This document shows, in pieces, positions 16,005 through 24,157 of a stretch of 45,821 nt of DNA. Location: the NCBI GenBank assembly GCA_030693515.1, contig JAUYAK010000041.1, positions 1 to 45,821 of the forward strand. The letters run 5' to 3'. The stretch comes from Opitutaceae bacterium. GTDB lineage: Bacteria; Verrucomicrobiota; Verrucomicrobiia; Opitutales; Opitutaceae. A program made the position numbers and the translations under genes. A model generated the notes under the pieces. That model saw only the letters and a list, made by a program, of their open reading frames with translations. It did not search any database and was not told the origin of the DNA. How positions within the stretch are numbered: position 1 is the first letter of the stretch; each line of letters opens with the position of its first letter.

Positions 16005-16299
16005 TGACTCAGCTTGAGTTTGGTCCGCCCACCGCCACGGAGTCGGGTTCAATGCGATCAATGCGCGTGACGGCGCACTTGTCGCCACGGAGATAAGCGC
16101 CCGCGTCACGGACACCTTGCAGCAGTTCTTTGAATTCGGATCTTTTCATGGGAATTGGGTTTTTACGATGGCAGCAAGCTCACTCAGGAACGGATTGGGG
16201 AGGTCGCCATCAGGTCCTACTCCTTGGTTTTCGCCCAGGCCGATCACACCAGCGGTTTTGATCGTCGTCGCTAGGAAAATTCGTTCTACGTTCGATCTC

Positions 16300-17211
16300 A
16301 TGGAGCGCGCCTCGTCACCAACCCGCGCCTCACGTGACGTGATCCCGGTGCTTTCCTTTCTCATGCCACCCGGCCAGTCCGTGCCGCTCGAGATCAAGCC
16401 GTTTGAGGAGATGGGAGCCGTGGCGCGGGCGTCCGCTCCCCATCGCCATAGCTTCTACGCCATCTTCCATGTCACCGGCGGCCGCGGCACGCACGTGGTG
16501 GATTTCAAATCGCATCCGATTCGCCCGCCGGCGCTTTGGTTCATCTCCCCGCGGCAGGTGCACTCCTGGGATACCACCGCGCCCCTCCGGGGCCAGGTGC
16601 TGCCGTTTACCGAAGAGTTTCTCCGCGTCACCGCCGGGGCCGACTCCGGCATGCGTGAGCTGGCGTTTTTTCACGACCTCGAGGGCGCCTCGGAACTGCG
16701 GCTGAGCGCCGCGGCGAACCAGGATATTTCCGCGGTGTTGCAGGCGCTCGCCGACGAATACGGCTCCGCCGCGTTGAATCGCGAGCCGGCGTTGCGGGCC
16801 TGGCTGCAGCTTCTCCTGATCAAGGCGCAACGGCTGTATGCGACACAAAAACCCCGGCCCGCCGCCACCGCCACCGCCGCCTTGGCGCGGAAGTTCATCC
16901 AACTCGTCACCGAGCAGTTCATCCAGGAGCGATCCGTCCCGGTCTATGCCCGGCAGATCGGAGTGAGCACCGGGCACCTGCACGACCTCGTCAAGCAAGG
17001 CACCGGGCTGACGCCGCAGCAGATTATTCGCCGCGAGCTGGTGCTCGAAGCGAAGCGCCTCCTCGCCCACACGGAGCTGACGATTGCGGAAATCAGCTAC
17101 CGCCTCGCGATGGAAGACCCCGCGTATTTCGGACGCTTCTTCAAACGCGAGACCGGCCGCACTCCCGGCGCGTTTCGGAAGCGCATCCGAGAAAAACACC
17201 AGAGCGTCTGA
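16300..17211 (+). CDS. AraC-family transcriptional regulator
   Basis: A 303-residue protein from ATG 16300. The N-terminal half is a cupin-like effector domain (HRHSFYAIFHVTGGRGTHVV, then ALWFISPRQVHSWDT). The C-terminal hundred residues are a double HTH of AraC type (YARQIGVSTGHLHDLVKQGT; LTIAEISYRLAMEDPAYFGR; FFKRETGRTPGAFRKRI). This arrangement is common in regulators of sugar or aromatic metabolism. It is followed by the alkylsulfatase-like gene at 17332, a possible target. Start choice is uncertain: ATG 16363, nearer the cupin strands, is an alternative. The upstream part of the longer open frame overlaps the broken HTH gene and is rejected. Confidence 0.8.
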   Translation: MERASSPTRASRDVIPVLSFLMPPGQSVPLEIKPFEEMGAVARASAPHRHSFYAIFHVTGGRGTHVVDFKSHPIRPPALWFISPRQVHSWDTTAPLRGQVLPFTEEFLRVTAGADSGMRELAFFHDLEGASELRLSAAANQDISAVLQALADEYGSAALNREPALRAWLQLLLIKAQRLYATQKPRPAATATAALARKFIQLVTEQFIQERSVPVYARQIGVSTGHLHDLVKQGTGLTPQQIIRRELVLEAKRLLAHTELTIAEISYRLAMEDPAYFGRFFKRETGRTPGAFRKRIREKHQSV

Positions 17212-17331
17212 GCCGCGTCCCTGTCGGCGCAGGGCCCGTTCGGGTAATCTGAGCGCATCACTTCGCTCGGATCGGCTCACTCGAGCCTAGGTCCGACGAC
17301 ACCCAACCAAATCCCAGCCCCTCCTCGCACC

Positions 17332-18696
17332 ATGAAATTCCCATTTAAGAAACAACTGACCCTGACCGTCGCGTGCCTCGTCTTATCTTTCTCCGCGACC
17401 GCCCAGGAAAGTCCCGCCACGAAACTCCTCAAGGAGCGGAGTGCCGAGTTCCGCAAAGATGTCGTGAAGGTGACGGACGGCGTTTACAGCGCGATCGGCT
17501 ATCGCGCCTCGACGATCAACATGATCGAGGGCACCGATGGCATCATCATCGTCGATGCCGGCCAGACGCCCGCCGCGGCCCGGGAAGCGCTCGCCGAATT
17601 TCGCAAGCTCACCGCCAAGCCGGTGAAGGCGATCATCTTCACGCACAGCCATGGCGACCACACCGGCGGCGCGATTTCCTTCCTCGAAGGCGGGAATCCC
17701 GAGATTTGGGCGCGCGCGAATTTCGGTTCGGAAAGCAATCCGTTCGCCGCTGCTGGACTGACGATTCAACGCCAGCGCGGTGCGCGCCAGGCGGGCGCGA
17801 ATTTGCCCGCGGACAAGAAGATCAACAACGGCGTGGCTCCCGCCGTGCCGGACAACGAGCGTGTGACCTTCGAAGACGGCGCCGTGAAGCCCAACCGCAC
17901 GTTCGCGGAAGGCCGTAAACGGATCGTCGTCGCCGGCGTGGAAATCGATCTCGTCGCCGTCAACGGCGAGACAGAGGACGCGCTCTACGTCTGGCTCCCC
18001 GCGACGAAAGTTCTCTTCAGCGGCGACAACTTCTACAAATCCTGGCCCAACGCCTATGCCATCCGCGGCACGCCCTATCGCGACATCCGCAGTTGGGCGG
18101 ACGCCAACGACACGATGCTCAAGGAAGGCGCCACGTTTCTCGTGCCGGGCCACACGCGGCCGATCCTCGGCCAGGCCGCCGTCACGGCCGCGCTCACCGA
18201 CTATCGCGATGCCATCCGTTTCGTCTTCGACCAGACCATCAAGGGCATGAACCAAGGCATGACGCCCGACGAACTCGTAGGCTACGTGAAGCTGCCCGCC
18301 CGCCTCGCGGAGAAGGATTATCTCCGAGAGTATTACGGCAACGTCGAGTGGGCCGTGCGCGCGATCTTCCAAGGCTACCTCGGCTGGTTCGACGGCAATC
18401 CGTCCAACCTTTTCCCGCTCCCACCGAAAGCGGAAGCTGAGCGCATGGCGAAACTCGCCGGCGGCCCGGCCGCCCTCCTTGCCTTGGCGCGCGACGCCCT
18501 GAAACAAGGCGATGCCCAATGGGCTGCCCAGTTGTGCGATCACCTCGTCGCGCTCGATCCCTCCGCGCCGGAACCCAAGCTCCTCAAGGCCGACGCGCTC
18601 ACCGCGCTGGCCGAAAAACTCCTCACCGCCACGGGGCGCAACTACTACCTCACCGTCGCCCAGGAACTTCGGGCCGCGGCAAAGGCGCGCGAGTGA
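17332..18696 (+). CDS. Exported alkylsulfatase-like metallo-beta-lactamase-fold hydrolase
   Basis: A 454-residue protein with a signal peptide (about 1-24, ending ATAQ). A metallo-beta-lactamase domain carries THSHGDHTGG (104-113; H105, H107, D109, H110), then LFSGDNFYKSWPN and a late metal ligand in LVPGHTRPI. The C-terminal part has the alkylsulfatase dimerisation pattern: YYGNVEWAVRAIFQGYLGWF, then DGNPSNLFPL. SdsA1/BDS1-type enzymes split primary alkyl sulfates such as SDS to alcohol and sulfate using two zinc ions. They usually also carry a C-terminal SCP2-like domain of about 120 residues, which is absent here: the protein ends shortly after the TPR-like dimerisation helices. Sulfate-ester substrates are likely but unproven. 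Confidence 0.8.
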   Translation: MKFPFKKQLTLTVACLVLSFSATAQESPATKLLKERSAEFRKDVVKVTDGVYSAIGYRASTINMIEGTDGIIIVDAGQTPAAAREALAEFRKLTAKPVKAIIFTHSHGDHTGGAISFLEGGNPEIWARANFGSESNPFAAAGLTIQRQRGARQAGANLPADKKINNGVAPAVPDNERVTFEDGAVKPNRTFAEGRKRIVVAGVEIDLVAVNGETEDALYVWLPATKVLFSGDNFYKSWPNAYAIRGTPYRDIRSWADANDTMLKEGATFLVPGHTRPILGQAAVTAALTDYRDAIRFVFDQTIKGMNQGMTPDELVGYVKLPARLAEKDYLREYYGNVEWAVRAIFQGYLGWFDGNPSNLFPLPPKAEAERMAKLAGGPAALLALARDALKQGDAQWAAQLCDHLVALDPSAPEPKLLKADALTALAEKLLTATGRNYYLTVAQELRAAAKARE

Positions 18697-18746
18697 GCTT
18701 GGTTGGATCGGGCCAGCCGGCGGATTCGGAGACGAGGGTGTTTCTA

Positions 18747-18884
18747 GTTGACCAGGAAATCGCCGCGAAGCTCAGCCTCAGCGTCCACCCGATCGACAGC
18801 TACAATCGTAGCCTCTACGAAAAACTCCACGTCAACACCCGCTCCGGCGCCGTGGCCAAGGCGCTCAAGGAACGGCTGGTGTGA
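18747..18884 (+). pseudogene. C-terminal HTH fragment of a LuxR-type response regulator
   Basis: 45 codons before TGA 18882 read DQEIAAKLSLSVHPIDSYNR then SLYEKLHVNTRSGAVAKAL. This is the recognition half of a GerE/LuxR HTH (normally EIAxxLxxSxxTVxxHxxxIxxKLxV). Nothing resembling a receiver domain or HTH start lies upstream; the frame enters from the intergenic bases after the alkylsulfatase. It is a leftover of a lost gene. Confidence 0.6.
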
Positions 18885-18983
18885 GTCCCGGGAGTTCCGA
18901 TTTTTTCCACGATTGTCTCAACTGCGCTGCGCCGTTCTGCTGGTTCTGTCTCTCTGCTAGTCCAACCACACCCACCTAACCCC

Positions 18984-21900
18984 ATGAATTCTCGCCCGCC
19001 CCGCTGGCCGCTGTTTACTTTCTTCGTCGCCGCGTGTGCGACCGTGGCTTCCGCCCAAGTCGCCCCGAGTCCGGCTCCGGGCCCCCGGGCGGACGAGCCT
19101 GTCACGCTTTCGGCGTTTACCGTCAGCGACTCGAAAGATGTCGGCTACACCGCCACTAACACGCTCGCCGGCACACGGCTCAACACGGCGCTCAAAGATG
19201 TCGGCACCTCGATCACGGTCGTGACGAAGGAGTTTCTCACCGATATCGGGGCCAACGACAGCGGCACTCTGCTGCCCTACACCGTCGGCACTGAGGTGGG
19301 CGGCACGGATGGCAACTTCGCCGGCGGCTCCATTGCCGGTGGGCGGCCCGATCAGGCGGGCGCGCGCGCGGAGCCGGAGCGCAACCAGCGCGTGCGCGGC
19401 CTGGCCTCGGCCGAGCTCACGCGCGACTACTTCCTCTCCGATATTCCCTTCGACTCCTACAACACGGATCGCGTCACCATCAACCGCGGGCCCAACGCGC
19501 TGCTCTTCGGCATCGGCAGCCCCGGCGGCGTGGTCAACAACTCCACGCTGGCGCCGGTCTTCGGCCGCAACTTTTACGAAGCGAAGTTCCAAGTCGGCCA
19601 GCGCAGCTCCCACCGCGAGTCGTTCGACCTGAATCGCGAGATTGTGCCGGGCCGCGTGGCCGTGCGCATCGCCGGCCTCAACAAGCGCGCCGAGTATAAG
19701 CAGCGCCCGGCCTGGGAGCGGGATCAGCGCGTCTTCGGGAGCATCACCGCCATCCTCGCGGAGAACAGCCGCGGCGGCTTCCTCGGCCGCACCACGCTGC
19801 GCGCCAACGCCGAGTATGGCGACATCGCCGCCAACCCCCCGAGCGTCACGCCGCCCTCCGATGGCTTCAGCTCGTGGTGGAGCCTGCCCTCGCGCGACCT
19901 CCAACAATATACTGGCACGGTCTTTCCCGCCTATTACGACAACGGCACCTTCGTCCCGCGCGCCACCATCGATGGCCGCACGGCCCAATCGATCATCGGG
20001 CACACCAGCATCCCGAATTTTCTTCAATTCAACGCCATCTATCCCGAAGCCGGACGACCGACCCAAGGGCTGACCGGCGCCAACGCCAACCTCGCCGGCG
20101 GCCAGGGCCGCATCCTTTGGACGGGCGTCCCCGGCCGGATTCGCTTCGACATCTACGCCACGGCGAACGCCTACAGCACCGGCTTTTTTCCCGGCTTCGA
20201 CACCCCGTCGCTCCAGGACCGGAATATGTTCGATTTCTACAACCGGCTTTTTTCCGGCGAGACCAACCGCGTGAACCGCGATTTCCAGGCGCAGACCATC
20301 ACGCTGGAGCAGGCTCTCTGGGGCGGCCGCGCGGGCATCGAGCTGGCCTACGACTACCAGCGCTATCGCCTCGACCGCGCGCAGCCTTTCAACGGCGGCT
20401 CCGCCGAGGTCCGTATCGACATCAACCGCTACCTCGGCAACGACCAGCCCAACCCCAACCTCGGGCGGCCCTACTACGTCGTCGATACCGCCAACACCAA
20501 CGACAGCCGCACCGATCGCGAAGCGGCCCGGGCCACTGCCTTTGTCACCCTCGAGGGCCAGGATCTGTTCGGAAAGGGCCGCGGCGCCTTCTGGTTCGGC
20601 AAACATACGATCACCGGCATGTATTTCGACAACTCGATCGAGACCCGCAGCCGCACTTTCGGCCTCACCACCGACGCCCAGGCCGTCGATCTGACGACCA
20701 TGCTCGCGGGCAACAGCGACAATTTCCGCCGCCAGATCGGCGCGGCCGTCTATGTCGGACCCTCCCTGCTCAACACCTCCAGCGCCGCGGATGTCCGCCT
20801 CGGCGCCGTTTCCGATGTGGTCCTGCCCCGCCACGGTGATCGCTACGAGATGTTCTATTTCAATCCCACCACGGTCCCGGCCGCCAGCCGCACTGTGAAC
20901 ACCACCGCCATCGACATCCGCCGCTTCCTCCGCAACGGCAACATCGGCCGTCGCGAGATCAAGTCCTCCGTGGCCAGCCTGCAGAGTTTCCTGCTCGACA
21001 GTCACCTCATCACCATCGCCGGCCTCCGGCGCGACGAGCAGAAGACCTACGAGCGGATCGACCTCAACAACGACAGCGATCCGCTCACCAATGATCGGCT
21101 CCTGATCGGCGATTTCGATCCCTCGGCCATCCGGCTGCGGAGCGCGCCTTCCGACATCGCCAAGGGCGACACCCTGACCTGGAGTGTCGTGGGCCGCTAT
21201 CCGGCGAAACTGCTCGGCCGGCTCCCGCTCGGCGCCGACCTGCGGGTCTTTGCCAATCGCTCGGAGAACTTCAGCCCGGTCGGCGCGCGGCGCGACGTTT
21301 ACAACAACCTCCAGACAGCGCCCACGGGCACGACCAAGGAATACGGTTTCATGTTCGAGCTTTTCAACGGCAAGCTCTCCGCCCGGGTGAACCACTTCGA
21401 GACCGCCGGCACCGGCTTCACCAACCCGGCCTTGCAGGGCGCGGTGAACACCATTCTCAGCAGTCACGAGACCCTGTCGCTCCAGCGCCTGCTCGATGCC
21501 GAGACCTCGGGGTTCACGCTCGACCAGGTCGGCCTCACCCAAGCTGGCGTCGCCTCCTATGCCCAGGCCTACCAGGAGATCATCAAATTCCTGCCCGAGC
21601 CCACGCGCTCCATCCGCAATCTGCGCATCGAGACGCTCAACGGCGTCCGCCGCTTTGTGGGCAACCCGATTCAGGGGGCCGTCGGCACCTCGTCGTTCGT
21701 CGCCAAGGGCTGGGAGTTCGACCTCACGGGCAATCCCGCGCGCGGCCTTCGCGTGTCCCTCAACCTGGCGCAGCAGAACACCGTGAAATCCGACATCGCC
21801 CCGGAGCTGCGCAAGTTTGCCGCCGAGATGCGCGCCAACATCGACAAATCCCCGATGCGAAATGTCTTCGACAGTCCGACGCTCGGGGAGACGAACTCCC

Positions 21901-22355
21901 ACTTCGGCCGTTTCGAGAACAACGTGACCCGGCCCATCGCCGCCGAAGTCGCCAAGGAGGGCACCAAGTCCCTCGAGCAGCGCGAATGGCGCGTCAATGC
22001 CGTCGTGAGCTACGATTTCTCCGGCCGCCTGCGCGGCTGGGGCATCGGTGCCGGCGCGCGCTGGCAATCTGAAGTCGCCACCGGCTACCCCAACTACATC
22101 GACGCCGCCGGGATCATCCAGCCCGACCTCACCAAGCCCTACTTCGGCGACCCGGAACTCAACGGCGACGGCTGGCTCAGCTACAAACGCCGGCTCTTCA
22201 AGGACCGCGTGGAATGGCGCGTCCAGCTCAACATCCGAAACCTCATCGGCTCCGACTCCCTGATCCCGGTGAGCACCAATCCCGACGGCCGCACCGCCAT
22301 CGTCCGCATCCCGCCGGATCGCCAGTGGCTCCTCACAAATACCTTCCGCTTCTGA
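18984..22355 (+). CDS. TonB-dependent receptor
   Basis: A complete 1123-residue outer-membrane receptor. The signal peptide spans about 1-24 (ending ASAQ). A short TonB-box-like segment (EPVTLSAFTVSDSKD) precedes the plug: TALKDVGTSITVVTKEFLTD, then QRVRGLASAELTRDYFLSDI and VTINRGPNALLFGIGSPGGV. The long barrel ends with WLLTNTFRF, the aromatic terminus needed for Bam insertion. Size and plug type match the Opitutaceae receptors for oligosaccharides. Downstream lie a sulfatase and the PSCyt/DUF1501 genes, so a sulfated-glycan ligand is a reasonable guess. A palindromic repeat follows 25 bp after the stop and may end transcription. Confidence 0.9.
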   Translation: MNSRPPRWPLFTFFVAACATVASAQVAPSPAPGPRADEPVTLSAFTVSDSKDVGYTATNTLAGTRLNTALKDVGTSITVVTKEFLTDIGANDSGTLLPYTVGTEVGGTDGNFAGGSIAGGRPDQAGARAEPERNQRVRGLASAELTRDYFLSDIPFDSYNTDRVTINRGPNALLFGIGSPGGVVNNSTLAPVFGRNFYEAKFQVGQRSSHRESFDLNREIVPGRVAVRIAGLNKRAEYKQRPAWERDQRVFGSITAILAENSRGGFLGRTTLRANAEYGDIAANPPSVTPPSDGFSSWWSLPSRDLQQYTGTVFPAYYDNGTFVPRATIDGRTAQSIIGHTSIPNFLQFNAIYPEAGRPTQGLTGANANLAGGQGRILWTGVPGRIRFDIYATANAYSTGFFPGFDTPSLQDRNMFDFYNRLFSGETNRVNRDFQAQTITLEQALWGGRAGIELAYDYQRYRLDRAQPFNGGSAEVRIDINRYLGNDQPNPNLGRPYYVVDTANTNDSRTDREAARATAFVTLEGQDLFGKGRGAFWFGKHTITGMYFDNSIETRSRTFGLTTDAQAVDLTTMLAGNSDNFRRQIGAAVYVGPSLLNTSSAADVRLGAVSDVVLPRHGDRYEMFYFNPTTVPAASRTVNTTAIDIRRFLRNGNIGRREIKSSVASLQSFLLDSHLITIAGLRRDEQKTYERIDLNNDSDPLTNDRLLIGDFDPSAIRLRSAPSDIAKGDTLTWSVVGRYPAKLLGRLPLGADLRVFANRSENFSPVGARRDVYNNLQTAPTGTTKEYGFMFELFNGKLSARVNHFETAGTGFTNPALQGAVNTILSSHETLSLQRLLDAETSGFTLDQVGLTQAGVASYAQAYQEIIKFLPEPTRSIRNLRIETLNGVRRFVGNPIQGAVGTSSFVAKGWEFDLTGNPARGLRVSLNLAQQNTVKSDIAPELRKFAAEMRANIDKSPMRNVFDSPTLGETNSHFGRFENNVTRPIAAEVAKEGTKSLEQREWRVNAVVSYDFSGRLRGWGIGAGARWQSEVATGYPNYIDAAGIIQPDLTKPYFGDPELNGDGWLSYKRRLFKDRVEWRVQLNIRNLIGSDSLIPVSTNPDGRTAIVRIPPDRQWLLTNTFRF

Positions 22356-22379
22356 GGCGGCGCCAAAAAATCGCTGAAC

Positions 22380-22463
22380 GGTGGGGGCGGCTCTCCGAGC
22401 CGCCCTGAGTTTGAACGGCGAATCACGCTTGAACCCAGGCCGGCTCGGAGAGCCGCCCCCACC
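22380..22463. repeat. GGTGGGG palindromic repeat, copy 3
   Basis: An 84-bp unit. Its 22-bp ends, which begin GGTGGGGGCGGCTCTCCG, are perfect inverted repeats, and each arm can itself fold (GGCGGCTC-TCC-GAGCCGCC). About 78 of 84 positions agree with copy 5 at 36942. It lies 25 bp after the TonB receptor stop. Confidence 0.85.
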
Positions 22464-22601
22464 GTTTGAGACACCTTTGAGGCGCGCCGCGTGGTCTGAC
22501 GACTGCCAGGTTCGCGCCGGAGAAATGGCCCGACTCCATCCAGCTCATCCGTCATTACGGGCATTGCGCCTGCCGCTGGCGCGTGGCACGGTGGCGAGTC
22601 C

Positions 22602-23987
22602 ATGAATACCCCGCGTTCGACGTGTTCAGCCCTGTTCATAGCCATCGCCTGCGCACTTTCGGCCGCTCAAGGCGCTGGCGCAGCCGCGCCGGCGAAACCC
22701 AACATTCTCCTCATCCTTTCCGACGACCACGGCTACGCCGATGTCGGGTTTCACGGCTGCAAGGACATCCCGACGCCGCACCTCGATCGGCTGGCCCGCG
22801 AGGGCGTGATGTTCTCGAACGGCTATGTCTCGCATCCCTTCTGCAGTCCGACGCGGGCCGGGCTCATGACCGGCCGTTACCAGCAGCGCTTTGGCCACGA
22901 GAATAATCCCTATTATGATCCCGCCGATCCCAAGGAGGGCCTGCCAATCAGCGAGCGGCTGCTGCCGGAATTTCTCGGCCAGGCCGGCTACACGACGGGG
23001 TGGGTGGGCAAGTGGCACCTGGGGGCCGCACCGCAGTTCCGCCCGGAGAACCGGGGGTTTGCGGAGACCTTCGGCTTCATCGGTGGCGGTCACCGATATA
23101 TCAACTGGCAGGTGAACGCGAAAGTCGAATACACCGTGCCGATTGAGCGAAACGGCAAAGCTGAGGAAGTGACGGAGCATCTCACCACCGTCCTGGGCCG
23201 CGAAGCCGCGGCATTCGTGCAGCGCCACCCGAGCGACCCTTGGTTCCTCTACCTGGCCTTCAATGCCCCCCACACGCCGCATGAACCCACCGAGGAGCGT
23301 CTCGCGCGGTTTGCCGCCATCGAGAACATGACGCGGAGAAAATATGCCGCGCAGGTCAGCCTGATGGACGACGCGATCGGCGAGACCCTCGACGCGGTGC
23401 GCGGCACCGGGCAGGAGCGCCGCACGCTGGTGTTTTTCTTCAGCGACAACGGCGGCCCGATTTCCGTGAACGGTTCGAGCAACGCCCCGCTGCGCGGCGC
23501 AAAAGGCGATGTCTATGACGGCGGCGTGCGCGTGCCGTTTGTCGTCAAGTGGCCGGAGCGCCTGACCGCAGGCCGGACCTACGACCAGCCGGTCAGTTCG
23601 CTCGATGTGTTTGCGACTGCCCTGGGCGTGGCCGGCGCCGCGATGCCAGCCGACCGGAAATATGACAGCGTGAATTTGATCCCCTACCTGACCGGTGAAA
23701 AAACGGGCGCCCCGCACGATCAGCTTTTCTGGCGCACGACGCGCAAGCTCTGGGCGGCCCGGCTTGGCGACTCCAAGCTCGTGCGGCAGGCCGGAAAGTC
23801 CGACGAGCTCTACAACCTTCAATCCGACATCGGCGAGAAGACCGACCTTCGGGCCGCGCAGAGCCAGGAGGCCGCCCGTCTCGCCGCGACGCTGGAGGCG
23901 TGGGACAAGGAATTGGTGCCACCCGCGTTCGCCGGGCTGATCGGACGGGAGAATTCCCCGAAGGCGAAGAAGGCCAAAAACGAGTAA
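22602..23987 (+). CDS. Type-I sulfatase (arylsulfatase family), exported
   Basis: A 461-residue protein with a signal peptide (about 1-28). The alkaline-phosphatase-superfamily sulfatase domain opens with PNILLILSDDHGYADVGF (metal ligands D41, D42). The formylglycine motif is CSPTRAG, with Cys81 the residue to be converted by FGE or anSME. Then GKWHLG and, later, FFFSDNGG (metal ligands) and LRGAKGDVYDGGVRVPF. Such enzymes hydrolyse sulfate esters on carbohydrates; which sugar cannot be told. No maturase is in the window. It follows a TonB receptor and precedes a PSCyt/DUF1501 pair. Confidence 0.9.
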   Translation: MNTPRSTCSALFIAIACALSAAQGAGAAAPAKPNILLILSDDHGYADVGFHGCKDIPTPHLDRLAREGVMFSNGYVSHPFCSPTRAGLMTGRYQQRFGHENNPYYDPADPKEGLPISERLLPEFLGQAGYTTGWVGKWHLGAAPQFRPENRGFAETFGFIGGGHRYINWQVNAKVEYTVPIERNGKAEEVTEHLTTVLGREAAAFVQRHPSDPWFLYLAFNAPHTPHEPTEERLARFAAIENMTRRKYAAQVSLMDDAIGETLDAVRGTGQERRTLVFFFSDNGGPISVNGSSNAPLRGAKGDVYDGGVRVPFVVKWPERLTAGRTYDQPVSSLDVFATALGVAGAAMPADRKYDSVNLIPYLTGEKTGAPHDQLFWRTTRKLWAARLGDSKLVRQAGKSDELYNLQSDIGEKTDLRAAQSQEAARLAATLEAWDKELVPPAFAGLIGRENSPKAKKAKNE

Positions 23988-23989
23988 TA

Positions 23990-24007
23990 CCCGGCCTGAC
24001 GGCCGGG
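23990..24007. repeat. Hairpin after the first sulfatase gene
   Basis: CCCGGCC-TGAC-GGCCGGG starts two bases after the stop codon. There is no T run, so it may be a weak terminator or mRNA-stabilising hairpin. Confidence 0.5.
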
Positions 24008-24016
24008 ATAATTACA

Positions 24017-24052
24017 GATGGGGCCGTTTCTCCGCAACGGCCTGGGTTCCAG
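24017..24052. repeat. Half copy of the GGTGGGG repeat (copy 4)
   Basis: GATGGGGCCGTTTCTCCG and the following CAACGGCCTGGGTTCCAG match the left arm of copies 1 and 2. The right arm is missing. Confidence 0.55.
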
Positions 24053-24157
24053 CTCGCGCAGGGCGGCGCTCGTCGCCCGACCGCTCGTTTGAAAAGTTGC
24101 CGCTCCCCGGGTTTACGTGGATGGCTGCGCGCGTCATTCCATGGCATAGTAAGACGG

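Larger units (their letters stand above)
14562..16149 (-). pseudogene. HTH antitoxin-like regulator gene split by an IS630-like element and a MITE
   Basis: Both ends of one gene are visible on the minus strand. From ATG 16149 the N-terminal half reads MKRSEFKELLQGVRDAGAYL then RGDKCAVTRIDRIEPDSV, typical of the XRE/YiaG-like regulators paired with RelE/HigB toxins. At 16007 a MITE begins, followed by an IS. Coding resumes at 14709 with SEFARMMGISVDTLQNWEQG and ends with EKHPEVVLEAVA before TGA. Deleting both elements and the two extra TGA copies rejoins KLKLSQSEFARMMG, the conserved recognition-helix entry. The two halves are still out of frame by one base near 16022 (the GTGGGCGG stretch), so a frameshift is present too. 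No intact toxin gene was found upstream. Confidence 0.75.

Noticed and set aside
16146-16301. 51-codon minus-strand ORF (start 16301) ending ATGA on the HTH gene start, considered as the toxin partner
   Set aside because: The stop/start overlap fits a toxin-antitoxin pair, but the translation shows no RelE/HigB features, and it overlaps the AraC start. Could be a remnant, but not supportable.
18957-22067. 1036-codon minus-strand open frame over the TonB receptor
   Set aside because: Shadow of a clear receptor gene in GC-rich DNA; the translation has no family features.
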